From the NCBI GenBank assembly GCA_947383685.1, contig CANDEE010000040.1, forward strand, positions 1 to 16,322: a DNA stretch of 16,322 bases, in the 5' to 3' direction. This document shows, one piece after another, positions 1-7,075 of this stretch (its first letter is position 1; each line of letters begins with the position of its first letter). The DNA comes from an uncultured Pseudoflavonifractor sp. (GTDB taxonomy: Bacteria; Bacillota; Clostridia; Oscillospirales; Oscillospiraceae). The notes beneath the pieces were generated by a model that was not told where the DNA came from, searched no databases, and saw only the letters and a list, made by a program, of their open reading frames with translations. The position numbers and the translations under genes are program-made.

Positions 1-142
1 CCACCATCATCAGCACCACCACCAGCCCCGCCAGGGTGGTCATCATGGCCTGCTCATCCCGGCCGGACCGGGACAGCACCTGATTCAGCACCGAAACCAA
101 AATGCCGATGGCTGCGATGCGAAAAATAAAATCCACGTCCAT
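1..142 (-). CDS. spoIIIAC: Stage III sporulation protein AC (partial, N-terminal part)
   Basis: Read on the minus strand from ATG at 142, the first 47 codons give a small hydrophobic protein starting MDVDFIFRIAAIGIL, with a second segment TTLAGLVVVLMMV. It resembles SpoIIIAC, a roughly 65-residue two-helix membrane subunit of the SpoIIIA-SpoIIQ channel that links mother cell and forespore. The gene runs off the window edge, so only the N-terminal two thirds are visible. A GGAGG at 156-160 lies 13 bases before the ATG, slightly far. It follows spoIIIAA and spoIIIAB in the standard operon order, which is the strongest support. The gap of 99 bases after spoIIIAB is wider than usual for this operon. 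Confidence 0.85.
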   Translation of the reverse strand, partial: MDVDFIFRIAAIGILVSVLNQVLSRSGRDEQAMMTTLAGLVVVLMMV

Positions 143-241
143 GCCGGTCTCTCAACCTCCGTCTCCTCTTTCCAACCACGGCCTCGTTGCGTATTTATTA
201 ACCACGTTTCGCGTATGCGTAAAACCGCTATTGTCTGTTTC

Positions 242-754
242 TCACAATAGTAAAATGGTGAAAAAAGCTCCCAGGGAAATCCCCAGGACACCGTAGGCCC
301 GCCCCTTTCGGCTCAGGTCCTCCCGGATGCGGGCCGCCCTTTGCTCCAAGGCAAGGCGTGTCCCTTCCGCCGCCTTTTTCTGCTCCTCCCAACCGCACCG
401 GCCCAGAACGGAACCCAAGCGGCATAGGGGTTCCATATCCTCCCCGGTCAATCCTCCGTTTTCTTGCGCAAGGGCCTGGACCCAGATCTCCGCAAAGGAC
501 TCCTCCCCCAACCGGGGAAAGCTCCGGCAGACAGCCGCCAATGTCTCCCCGGCAGGGCCAGGCGCACGGCGGGACAGGTCCTCCAAAAGCCGGGGCAGGT
601 CGGGAAGCCAAAAGGCCAGCTCCCCTTCCAAAAGGACCAGGGCGTTCTGCCAGCTTTCCAGGGCCTTTGCCCGGCAGGACAAATCCCCCGCCGCCTGCAA
701 GCCCATCCAAAGCCCACCCCCGGTGAGCAAGATTGCCCCCATCAGCTTCCACAT
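242..754 (-). CDS. spoIIIAB: Stage III sporulation protein AB
   Basis: A 170-residue protein starting MWKLMGAILL, close to the usual SpoIIIAB length of about 170. It has a hydrophobic N-terminal segment (roughly residues 4-22), a helical cytoplasmic-type middle with many charged residues, and a hydrophobic C-terminus ending FFTILLL, matching the GspF-like layout of SpoIIIAB. The family is part of the mother-cell side of the SpoIIIA-SpoIIQ transport apparatus needed for sigma-G activity in the forespore. An upstream in-frame ATG at 793 exists. The start at 754 is preferred because it puts the membrane segment at the N-terminus and gives only a 13-base overlap with the end of spoIIIAA, typical of translational coupling. 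Confidence 0.9.
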   Translation of the reverse strand: MWKLMGAILLTGGGLWMGLQAAGDLSCRAKALESWQNALVLLEGELAFWLPDLPRLLEDLSRRAPGPAGETLAAVCRSFPRLGEESFAEIWVQALAQENGGLTGEDMEPLCRLGSVLGRCGWEEQKKAAEGTRLALEQRAARIREDLSRKGRAYGVLGISLGAFFTILLL

Positions 755-1644
755 AGGCGCAAGTCCTCCACCACATACCGGGGGTTTGTCCAACGCCGCA
801 GAATAACAGCCTTTTCAAAGTTGCCCCGGTCCAGAAGCTCCCGGTAAAGGGGCTTTCGCAACAAATCCTCCACCCCGCCAGCATGAACGGTACACAACAG
901 CTTTACCCCGCAGTTTCCACATTGCTCCAGGGCAGCGCAATCATCGGGAGCTGTCACCTCATCGCAGCAGAGCACCTGGGGGTTCATGCCCCGGAGGAGG
1001 ATCATAAGCCCCTGGGCTTTGGGACAGCCCTCCAGCACATCGGTCCGCGCCCCCACGTCGAACTGGGGTTCGCCCTTCCAAAGGGCCGCCACCTCCCCCC
1101 GCTCGTCCGCCAGTCCGACCCGGAAGGAATTCCCCCTTTCCCCATCGGACAGGAGCCGTACAAGGTCCCGGAGGAGGGTGGTCTTTCCGCCTCCCGGTGG
1201 GGACAGGAGCAGGGTGTTTTGAAACTCCCTCCCACAGAACAGGGCGGGCAGCACCTCCGCCCCACAGCCGGGAATGGCGTGGGCCACCCGGATATTTAAA
1301 GAGGACAGGCTCCGCAGGTTTTTTACCCTGCCCTCCTCTGTCCAGACGCTGCCGCAAAGGCCGATGCGGTGACCGCCCCGAACCGTGAAATAGCCCTGCC
1401 TGACACTCTCCAAAGCCGTGTGGGCACTGGCCCGGGTCGCAATCTCCACCGTCAACTCCAAATCCCGGCCTTCCACCGGAGTCTGGGACAAGGGAAGCTC
1501 GTCCCCTCCGACAACCGCTGTGGGGGGACGGCCTGCCCGCAGGCGAATCTCCTCCACCCGCCGCCGCACCAGGGGCGGCAAAGCCTGGGCCTCCTGCCGA
1601 AGAACGGGAGGCAACAGGGCGGCAGCCTCGTCAAATCCATTCAT
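742..1644 (-). CDS. spoIIIAA: Stage III sporulation protein AA, secretion-type ATPase
   Basis: A 300-residue protein, the usual SpoIIIAA length (about 305). It is an ATPase related to type II and IV secretion motors and is thought to energise the SpoIIIA-SpoIIQ channel during engulfment. A Walker A motif, PPGGGKTT, lies at residues 149-156, preceded by the family-typical RSLSSLNIRVAHAI block around 111-124. A Walker B-like LCCDEVTAPDD follows later. The start at 1644 (MNGFDEAAALLP) is chosen because a CCCTCC complement (ribosome site GGAGGG, 1652-1657) sits 7 bases upstream; the longer open frame to 1803 has no such site. It is the first gene of the operon, just downstream of a sigma-E-like promoter. 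Confidence 0.95.
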   Translation of the reverse strand: MNGFDEAAALLPPVLRQEAQALPPLVRRRVEEIRLRAGRPPTAVVGGDELPLSQTPVEGRDLELTVEIATRASAHTALESVRQGYFTVRGGHRIGLCGSVWTEEGRVKNLRSLSSLNIRVAHAIPGCGAEVLPALFCGREFQNTLLLSPPGGGKTTLLRDLVRLLSDGERGNSFRVGLADERGEVAALWKGEPQFDVGARTDVLEGCPKAQGLMILLRGMNPQVLCCDEVTAPDDCAALEQCGNCGVKLLCTVHAGGVEDLLRKPLYRELLDRGNFEKAVILRRWTNPRYVVEDLRLCGS

Positions 1645-1673
1645 TTGGGTTCCCTCCTCTTTCGTGCTGAGAC

Positions 1674-1702
1674 AATGTATGAGGGCGTGTCCACTTTTAT
1701 GA
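1674..1702 (-). promoter_or_regulatory. Sigma-E-like promoter of the spoIIIA operon
   Basis: On the minus strand, TCATAAA (1696-1702) is followed after 14 bases by CATACATT (1674-1681). The Bacillus sigma-E consensus is about KMATATT, 14-15 bases, CATACAMT, so the -10 element matches nearly perfectly and the -35 element partly. The predicted start lies some 20-25 bases before the spoIIIAA ATG, leaving room for its GGAGGG site. Sigma-E (mother-cell) control of spoIIIA is established in Bacillus subtilis; its use here is inferred. Confidence 0.75.
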
Positions 1703-1820
1703 ACACAAATGAAAAAGTTGAGCAGCCGCCTTTTTCCCAAAACAGGAATAACCGCCTCATAACCGGCGAAAACTACCACCAGCCCAAGCTGGTCAAAGTT
1801 CAAATAAGGAGGTCTTTATT

Positions 1821-3125
1821 TTGAAACAACGTCTGTTCCGCCGGACCTTGGCTCTGCTTTGCGCCGGGGTCCTGTCCTTCGTCCTGCCCGCCGCCGCCCT
1901 CTTTGGAAATAGCGGCAGTGAACCCGAGGCTGTCAGCGTGGCGGCCTTCTCCAAAAACGGCCTTACCAGTCAACCCATTTCTTTTGATACCCAGGATTTC
2001 CGGGTCATGGGAGATGCACAGCTCAACTCCATTGTGCTCACCTCCCTTCCCGACCCCTCCGCCGGGATGCTGACCATCGGCAACCAACCGGTGCCTGAAG
2101 GCAGCGAGGTAGCCCTGGCCGCCATTGACGGGCTGCGCTTTACCCCCCTTAGCTCCCCCATGCTCTCCGCCACCAGCTTCTCCTTCACCCCTGTTTTTGC
2201 CGGAGGACTTACCGGGGAGGACGTAACAGTGGGGCTTTATCTGCTCTCCAGCGCCAACGAGGCCCCGGTAGCCCAGGACCTTTCCCTGTGCACCTATAAA
2301 AATGTAGAGGTCCAGGGCGTCTTTGCCGGGATAGACCCGGAGGGAGACCTGCTCACCTTCCAGCTCATCAGCAAGCCTGCCCGGGGGGCTGTGACCCAAG
2401 CGGAGGACGGCTCCGCCGCCTTCACTTACACCCCCTATGAGAACAAGACAGGCAAGGACGCCTTCACCTATGTGGCGGTAGACGCCGTGGGCAACACCTC
2501 CGCCCCCGCCACCGTGACGATCAAGATCGAGAAGCAGAAAACCAGGGTGTGCTACTCTGACATGACCGGGGTAGAAGGCCACCGGGAGGCGGTACGCCTT
2601 GCCGAGGCAGGGCTTCTCATTGGAGAGCAGATGGGAAGCGAGTACCTGTTCCACCCGGAGGAGACGGTGTCCCGCGCCCAGTTTACCGCCTTAGCTATGG
2701 CGGCGGCAGAGCTGGATGTGATGAAGGAAGCCAGTGTCACCGGCTTTGCCGACGATGATGCCATGGCAGTCTGGGCCAAGCCCTTTGTGTCCTCCGCCCT
2801 CCGTTCCGGGGTCGTTCAAGGTAGTCTTGACAGCGAGGGCCAGGTGGTCTTTCAGGCCGGAGCCCCCATCACTGCCGCTGAGGCCGCGGTCCTGTTGAAC
2901 CGCGCCCTTCGGGTCACCGATGTGGCCGAGACCTTCTCCGCATTGGAGGATGGGACCCCCGCTTGGTGCGCCCAGGCCGTGGCCAACCTGTCAAGCTGCG
3001 GCGCCCTGCCCGCTTCGGCCACCCTGTCCGAGCCCCTCACCCGCTCCCAGGCCGCCGTTATGCTTTCTGCCGCCCTGGATGTAGTGGAAAACCGCGGCTC
3101 CGGAAGCTGGTTCCAGTGGAACTAA
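1821..3125 (+). CDS. Exported S-layer homology (SLH) protein with cadherin/Ig-like domain
   Basis: A 434-residue predicted secreted protein. The start is TTG at 1821, supported by AAGGAGG at 1806-1812 with 8-base spacing; it encodes a signal peptide (MKQRLFRRTLALLCAGVLSF, cleavage probably near the AAA at 25-27). Residues about 50-235 form beta-rich repeats. The clearest is a cadherin/Ig-like domain (GVFAGIDPEGDLLTFQL, then GKDAFTYVAVDAVGNTSAPATVTI). The C-terminal part (about 245-430) contains three SLH-like repeats with motifs such as VSRAQFTALAMAAAEL, ITAAEAAVLLNRAL and LTRSQAAVMLSAALDV. SLH repeats normally bind pyruvylated secondary cell-wall polymers, so the protein should sit on the outer wall. 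It stands alone, divergent from spoIIIA; a sporulation role is possible but not shown. Confidence 0.85.
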   Translation: MKQRLFRRTLALLCAGVLSFVLPAAALFGNSGSEPEAVSVAAFSKNGLTSQPISFDTQDFRVMGDAQLNSIVLTSLPDPSAGMLTIGNQPVPEGSEVALAAIDGLRFTPLSSPMLSATSFSFTPVFAGGLTGEDVTVGLYLLSSANEAPVAQDLSLCTYKNVEVQGVFAGIDPEGDLLTFQLISKPARGAVTQAEDGSAAFTYTPYENKTGKDAFTYVAVDAVGNTSAPATVTIKIEKQKTRVCYSDMTGVEGHREAVRLAEAGLLIGEQMGSEYLFHPEETVSRAQFTALAMAAAELDVMKEASVTGFADDDAMAVWAKPFVSSALRSGVVQGSLDSEGQVVFQAGAPITAAEAAVLLNRALRVTDVAETFSALEDGTPAWCAQAVANLSSCGALPASATLSEPLTRSQAAVMLSAALDVVENRGSGSWFQWN

Positions 3126-3149
3126 ATAGTTTGCGAAATAAAATAAAAA

Positions 3150-3192
3150 CATCCCCGACCCTGCTTTTCAGGGCCGGGGGTGCTCTTTTTTA
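3150..3192 (+). terminator. Rho-independent terminator after the SLH gene
   Basis: A 14-base arm at 3150-3163, loop CTTTT, and complementary arm at 3169-3182 (one mismatch, one wobble), followed by a T-rich run to 3192. It separates the SLH gene from the PTS operon. Confidence 0.9.
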
Positions 3193-3201
3193 TTCGTTTT
3201 C

Positions 3202-3230
3202 CGGCAAATTGTATACATTACGGCAAATTG
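3202..3230 (+). repeat. Direct repeat CGGCAAATTG x2 upstream of PTS operon
   Basis: The 10-mer CGGCAAATTG occurs exactly at 3202-3211 and 3221-3230, 19 bases apart (about two helical turns), upstream of the operon promoter. The first copy runs into the TTGTATACA palindrome. It may be part of a tandem regulator site. Confidence 0.5.
3206..3219 (+). promoter_or_regulatory. Candidate GntR/FCD operator upstream of PTS operon
   Basis: AAATTGTATACATT contains the palindrome TGTATACA. The 12-mer AAATTGTATACA is identical to bases 9357-9368, where it belongs to a perfect 14-bp palindrome at the start site of the transketolase-gntR operon. Many FCD-type GntR proteins bind palindromes of the TTGTATACAA type. 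Its centre lies about 70 bases upstream of the predicted start of operon 1, so the effect could be activation or looping rather than simple blocking. Confidence 0.55.
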
Positions 3231-3250
3231 CGGGTTTGCACAATGGAACA

Positions 3251-3279
3251 TTGACTTTTAGGGGGATTTATAGTAAAAT
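3251..3279 (+). promoter_or_regulatory. Sigma-A promoter of the PTS operon
   Basis: TTGACT (3251-3256), a 17-base spacer, and TAAAAT (3274-3279). Transcription would begin near 3286. This rules out the TTG at 3279 as the start codon of the next gene. Confidence 0.7.
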
Positions 3280-3323
3280 TGTTTAGAAATCTTCCCCATG
3301 ACGACAGGAGAGTTGGTGGACCT

Positions 3324-3950
3324 GTGCCTAATATGATCATACTGCTGCTGACCATCCTGAGCGTAATGGTAATGGCTTGGGTATTCCAGGGCGTCCGGCT
3401 TCATAAAAGTTATACAGGGGATATCTACGCCACCCTCTACGGCGGCTTTCTCCCCTATTTCTTCCGCTATGTGGTTTTTCGGGACTGCTCGGAAAGCGGC
3501 TACCTCCGCTCCCAGATTGGCCCTCACAAAATCATTTTTTCCGTCATCAGCAACGAGGAGCAGCAGCGGACCAAATTCTGCATTATCTTCTACAATAAGG
3601 GCATTATGGTGCTCTGCTACGACAAGTCCACCGGAGAGTTCTGGGGCAGCTCCAAGGATAATTCCTGGAATGTCAAGCGGATAGATGCTGACGGCAAGCA
3701 GCACATATACCGCCACCTTAATCCCACCCGGGACATGGCCGCCTATCTGAACCGGGTGGCTACCGCCTTTCCAGAGGTCCATATAGAGGCCCGGATGGCG
3801 TTCCGGGACGAGGCGGACCTGACCCACCTTCGCAGCGACATCAAGGCTATCCACTTCAGCGAGCTTGAAACTGAGCTGAAGGAGGTGCAGGCGGATTTTC
3901 TGCCCGACGACGAGGTCAAAGCCATGTATAAGCAGCTCATTCAAAAATAA
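3324..3950 (+). CDS. Membrane-anchored NERD-like protein, function unknown
   Basis: About 208 residues, first gene of the PTS operon, ending 12 bases before the IIA gene. The N-terminus is one hydrophobic helix (MIILLLTILSVMVMAWVF) and the rest is soluble. The stretch NKGIMVLCYDKSTGEFWGSSKDNSWN, followed by HLNPTRDMAAYLNRV, resembles the NERD fold (typically G-VIE-K--SG-I-G-------W ... NP--QN--H---L). In this reading the NERD catalytic E-x-K would be replaced by C-Y-D, so nuclease activity is doubtful. That assignment is my inference from pattern only. The start is uncertain: GTG at 3324 (AGGAG 13 bases upstream) or ATG at 3333. The longer TTG start at 3279 overlaps the promoter. A sensing or scaffolding role for the transporter is possible but unproven. 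Confidence 0.6.
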   Translation: MPNMIILLLTILSVMVMAWVFQGVRLHKSYTGDIYATLYGGFLPYFFRYVVFRDCSESGYLRSQIGPHKIIFSVISNEEQQRTKFCIIFYNKGIMVLCYDKSTGEFWGSSKDNSWNVKRIDADGKQHIYRHLNPTRDMAAYLNRVATAFPEVHIEARMAFRDEADLTHLRSDIKAIHFSELETELKEVQADFLPDDEVKAMYKQLIQK

Positions 3951-3962
3951 GGAGGAACCGGC

Positions 3963-4499
3963 ATGGAAAACAAGGATCTGAGCACCATTCTCGACCCCGC
4001 CATCATTGATTTGAAGGTCGAGGGCACCACCAAGGACGAGGTACTGCGGAACCTGGCGGCTACCCTGCTGAAAAACGGATATATCGATAATGTGGACCAG
4101 TTCGTCTCCGACATCTACGACCGGGAGGCCGAGGGCCCCACAGGCATGGGCGAGGGCATCTCCATTCCCCACGGCCACTCCCCCGCCGCCAAGAAGCTGG
4201 GCATTGCCATTGGCAAGACAGTGAACCCCATCCGCTGGGAGAGCGAGCTCTCCGACGATGGCTGGCAGGAGACCCGTCTCATCTTCCTTTTCTGCGTCAT
4301 GGTGGATGGCAGCTTTGTGGAAAACCACCAGCTCCTGCTTAGCCAGCTTGCCATGAAGCTGGGCACCGAGGCCCGGATCGTCAAGCTGGGCCAGTGCGAG
4401 ACCGTGCAGGAAATTATTGATACCATCCTTTGCGACGACTCGGAGTTGGAGCAGGTAGAGGCGAAAGAAGAAATCGTGGATCTTGATCTTGATTTCTGA
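3963..4499 (+). CDS. PTS sugar transporter, fructose-family subunit IIA
   Basis: A 178-residue cytoplasmic phosphotransferase of the PTS EIIA type 2 (fructose/mannitol) family. It takes phosphate from HPr on a histidine and passes it to IIB. The active-site region GMGEGISIPHGHS places the phosphorylated histidine at residue 70. Length is a little above the usual 145-150 because of a C-terminal extension of about 20 residues rich in acidic residues, ending EEIVDLDLDF. A nearly identical tail ends the IIC protein of this operon. AAGGAGG just before the ATG supports the start. It is followed by separate IIB and IIC genes, so the transporter is of the split-subunit kind. Confidence 0.9.
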   Translation: MENKDLSTILDPAIIDLKVEGTTKDEVLRNLAATLLKNGYIDNVDQFVSDIYDREAEGPTGMGEGISIPHGHSPAAKKLGIAIGKTVNPIRWESELSDDGWQETRLIFLFCVMVDGSFVENHQLLLSQLAMKLGTEARIVKLGQCETVQEIIDTILCDDSELEQVEAKEEIVDLDLDF

Positions 4500-4543
4500 C
4501 CTTATATCGGTATGCGGAAATTTAGAAGAAGGAGGTGTAAGTG

Positions 4544-4858
4544 ATGAAGATCCTCGCAGTGACGGCTTGTACGGCTGGTATCGCCCATACGTATATCGTG
4601 GCAGAGAAAATCCAGCAGGCAGCCGAGGAGATGGGCCACCAATGTAAGGTGGAGACTCAGGGTTCCGCCGGCATCCAAAACGAGCTGACGGCAGCCGATA
4701 TTCAGGATGCCGATGTGGTCATCTACTGCCACGACATCGCTATCCGCGGTGTGGAGCGTTTCAAGGACAAGCGGGTCGTGGATATTCCCATCGCCCTGGC
4801 CATGAAGCAGCCCAAGAGCCTGATCGCAACGATCGAAAAGAAACTGGCTGCGAAATGA
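4544..4858 (+). CDS. PTS sugar transporter, fructose-family subunit IIB
   Basis: A 104-residue protein starting MKILAVTACTAGIAHTY. This is the signature of fructose-type EIIB (usual form VTACPTGIAHT), with the phospho-cysteine at residue 9 and the usual proline after it replaced by threonine. IIB takes phosphate from IIA and gives it to the sugar bound by IIC. AAGGAGGT at 4529-4535 is 8 bases before ATG 4544. A GTG at 4541 would add one residue but is too close to the ribosome site. The length fits the family (about 100). Confidence 0.92.
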   Translation: MKILAVTACTAGIAHTYIVAEKIQQAAEEMGHQCKVETQGSAGIQNELTAADIQDADVVIYCHDIAIRGVERFKDKRVVDIPIALAMKQPKSLIATIEKKLAAK

Positions 4859-4914
4859 TCCAAGAGAAACGTTCCAAAACCAACAGATTCCAATAGAGAG
4901 GTGGAAAAACAGTT

Positions 4915-6030
4915 ATGAAACTCAGTGGAAAAGACATTAAGAAGCACATAATGACCGGTATTTCCTTCATGATCCCCATGGTGGTCATGGCCGGTATCAT
5001 GGGCGCCATCCAGAAGGCCTTTAGCTGGTCCGGTGTAGACCTCAGCGAGCCTCTGGTAGCCGGTCTGGCATACTCCGGCTACTCCATCGGCAAGATCAGC
5101 GACTTTATGGCCATGCTGGGCCAGATGAACGGCAACGGCTTCAACTGGGCCTACGCTTTCCTGTGTGCCGGCGTTGCCTACTCCATTTCTGACCGTCCGG
5201 GCATCGTCCCCGGCTTTGCCATCGGCTACTTTGCCGGCGGCCCCACCAAGACCGGCTTCCTGGGCGCTCTGCTCATGGGCTTCCTTATCGGCTACTTTGT
5301 CGAGTGGATGAAGTCCTGGAAGCTGCCCAAGGCTCTGCGCGGCCTGATGCCTGTTCTGATCATCCCCGTTGTGTCCACCGCTGTGGCTACCTTTGTGTTC
5401 TTCGGTATCTTCATGCGTCCCCTGTCCTACCTGATGCTGGCCTTCCAGGGCTGGATCGAGGGTCTGGCCAGCGGCTCCCTGTTCATTGTGGGCGCTGTCA
5501 TCGGCGCCTGCATGGGCTTCGATATGGGCGGTCCCATCAACAAGACCGCTTCTATGGCTGCTAACGCCCTGTACGCTGATATGCCCGACGGCATCGGCGG
5601 CTGCGCTGAGACCGCCAAGATCATCGGCGGCATGACTCCCGCCATCGGCGTGGGCCTGGCTGCCATCATCGCCCCCAAGAAGTTCACCCGCGAGCAGAAG
5701 GACACCGCTTACACCTGCATCCCCATGGGCCTGTGCTTCATCACCGAGGGCGTGCTGCCCTTCGTGGCTGAGGACCCCCTCCGCATCATTCCTTCTTCCA
5801 TGATCGGCTCCGCCATCGCTTCCGGACTGGCTATGACCTGGGGCGTCAACACCCAGGCTGCCCACGGTGGTATTCTGGTCATGCCTCTGTCCAACAATCC
5901 CGCCATGTGGGTTCTGGCCTGCGCCATCGGCTCTGTTATCACCGGCGTTCTGTACGCTGTGCTGAAGAAGATGCCCTCCGAGGAGGACAACAAGGAAGAG
6001 GAGATCGTGGACCTGGACATCGACCTCTAA
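4915..6030 (+). CDS. PTS sugar transporter, fructose-family subunit IIC
   Basis: A 371-residue integral membrane permease with many hydrophobic segments, starting MKLSGKDIKKHIMTGISFMIPMVVMAG, typical of fructose-family EIIC. The family features GFLGALLMGFLIGYFVEW and FDMGGPINKTASMAANAL (substrate-binding loop region, about 199-218) are present. It moves the sugar across the membrane while IIB phosphorylates it; fructose-family systems commonly give a 1-phosphate. The usual IIC length is about 350-370, so it is complete. It ends in an acidic tail, EEEIVDLDIDL, matching the IIA tail. GAGGTGG upstream supports the start. Codon use is very uniform, suggesting high expression. Substrate not deducible. 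Confidence 0.92.
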   Translation: MKLSGKDIKKHIMTGISFMIPMVVMAGIMGAIQKAFSWSGVDLSEPLVAGLAYSGYSIGKISDFMAMLGQMNGNGFNWAYAFLCAGVAYSISDRPGIVPGFAIGYFAGGPTKTGFLGALLMGFLIGYFVEWMKSWKLPKALRGLMPVLIIPVVSTAVATFVFFGIFMRPLSYLMLAFQGWIEGLASGSLFIVGAVIGACMGFDMGGPINKTASMAANALYADMPDGIGGCAETAKIIGGMTPAIGVGLAAIIAPKKFTREQKDTAYTCIPMGLCFITEGVLPFVAEDPLRIIPSSMIGSAIASGLAMTWGVNTQAAHGGILVMPLSNNPAMWVLACAIGSVITGVLYAVLKKMPSEEDNKEEEIVDLDIDL

Positions 6031-6097
6031 TTCCCGCTCCCAATCCAGGGGCCGTTTAAGCCCTGCACCTCTAAATACTTAGGAGGGAACCAAAGCA

Positions 6098-6982
6098 ATG
6101 TTAGTCAATATGAAATATCTCCTGGACAACGCCAACCGGGACGGCTACGCCGTCATGGCGGTGAACAGCGTGAACATGGAGATGGCCCGTGCCGTTATTG
6201 AGGCCGCCAGCGAGGAGCACTCCCCCATTATTGTCCAGATGGGCAAGGGGCAGATGGCTAAGCTGGCTCATCCCGATGACATCCTCCCCATGATCATCGC
6301 CATGGCTGAGCGGGCCGACGTGCCCATCTGCCTGAACCTGGACCACGGTCCCGACTTCGAAACCGAGGTAGACGCCATTCACCGTGGCTTCACCAACGTG
6401 ATGATCGACGCTTCCTCCCTTCCCTACGAGGAGAACGTGCGCCGGACCCGCATGATTGTGGACCTGGCCCATGCCAAGGGTATTAGCGTGGAGGCCGAGT
6501 TGGGTCACGTAGGCCAGGCAGCCGACGGCGACGGCAAGACCTCCGATATGTACACCAACGTGGAGCAGGCCAAGGACTTTGTGGCCCGGACAGGCATTGA
6601 CGCCCTGGCAGTCGCCATCGGCACTGCCCACGGCAAATATCCTGCCGGCTATGTGCCCAAGCTGGACTTCGACCGTCTGGCTGAGCTGAAGGCCGCGCTG
6701 AAAATGCCCCTGGTCCTCCACGGCGGCTCCGGCTCCGGTGAGGAGAACATCCGCAAAGCTGTGGCGGGCGGCATCAACAAGATTAACGTCTGCACCGACG
6801 CCTTCCATGCGGCTGAGATCGCCATGAAGGAGAAGTGGGAGAAAGAGCCCGGCACCGACTACCTGAACATCATGATGACCGCTGAGGCAGCCATCAAGAA
6901 GTTCGTCAAGGAGTACATCCGGATGATCGGCTCCAATGACCGCTACATCTTCGAGTTCGCTGACAACGGCAGCAAGGAATAA
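6098..6982 (+). CDS. Class II (zinc) ketose-bisphosphate aldolase family protein
   Basis: A 294-residue class II aldolase of the FbaA/GatY/KbaY family, which splits ketose (bis)phosphates into DHAP and an aldehyde. Catalytic Asp82 and zinc ligand His83 lie in NLDHGPD. Further ligands are His178 (GTAHGKY) and His208 (LHGGSGS); ELGHVG (residues 134-139) is the conserved acidic loop. All key residues are present. AGGAGGG at 6081-6087 supports the start. No phosphofructokinase-type kinase is nearby, so the substrate may be a bisphosphate made elsewhere, a ketose 1-phosphate from the PTS, or sedoheptulose bisphosphate formed with the transketolase products. Specificity cannot be settled from sequence. 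Confidence 0.88.
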   Translation: MLVNMKYLLDNANRDGYAVMAVNSVNMEMARAVIEAASEEHSPIIVQMGKGQMAKLAHPDDILPMIIAMAERADVPICLNLDHGPDFETEVDAIHRGFTNVMIDASSLPYEENVRRTRMIVDLAHAKGISVEAELGHVGQAADGDGKTSDMYTNVEQAKDFVARTGIDALAVAIGTAHGKYPAGYVPKLDFDRLAELKAALKMPLVLHGGSGSGEENIRKAVAGGINKINVCTDAFHAAEIAMKEKWEKEPGTDYLNIMMTAEAAIKKFVKEYIRMIGSNDRYIFEFADNGSKE

Positions 6983-6990
6983 GAGCAACG

Positions 6991-7026
6991 AGCAGGGGCA
7001 GATGAAGGGATTCATCTGCCCCTGCT
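6991..7026 (+). other. Strong intra-operon RNA hairpin without T-run
   Basis: A perfect 16-bp stem: AGCAGGGGCAGATGAA (6991-7006), loop GGGA, and its exact complement (7011-7026), starting 8 bases after the aldolase stop codon. No run of T follows, so it is not a typical terminator. It probably protects the 3' end of the upstream message or sets up processing that changes the ratio of PTS-aldolase to downstream products. Confidence 0.75.
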
Positions 7027-7075
7027 TCCAAAATGGCAATACAAAAACCGGAATCACGGAAGGAGATCGGACAGC

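Noticed and set aside
228..884. Long minus-strand open frame (218 codons) overlapping spoIIIAB and spoIIIAA
   Set aside because: It is in another frame of the well-supported spoIIIAA and spoIIIAB genes and has the proline/glycine-rich composition typical of a shadow frame in GC-rich DNA.
1778..1793. Hairpin ACCAGC-CCAA-GCTGGT in the leader of the SLH gene
   Set aside because: Only six base pairs and no terminator or riboswitch features; could be chance.
3279..3323. TTG at 3279 as start of the NERD-like gene
   Set aside because: It overlaps the -10 element TAAAAT at 3274-3279, so it would lie upstream of the transcript start.
3258..4328. Minus-strand frame of 356 codons over the NERD-like and IIA genes
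   Set aside because: Opposite strand of the PTS operon and running into its promoter; no domain recognised.
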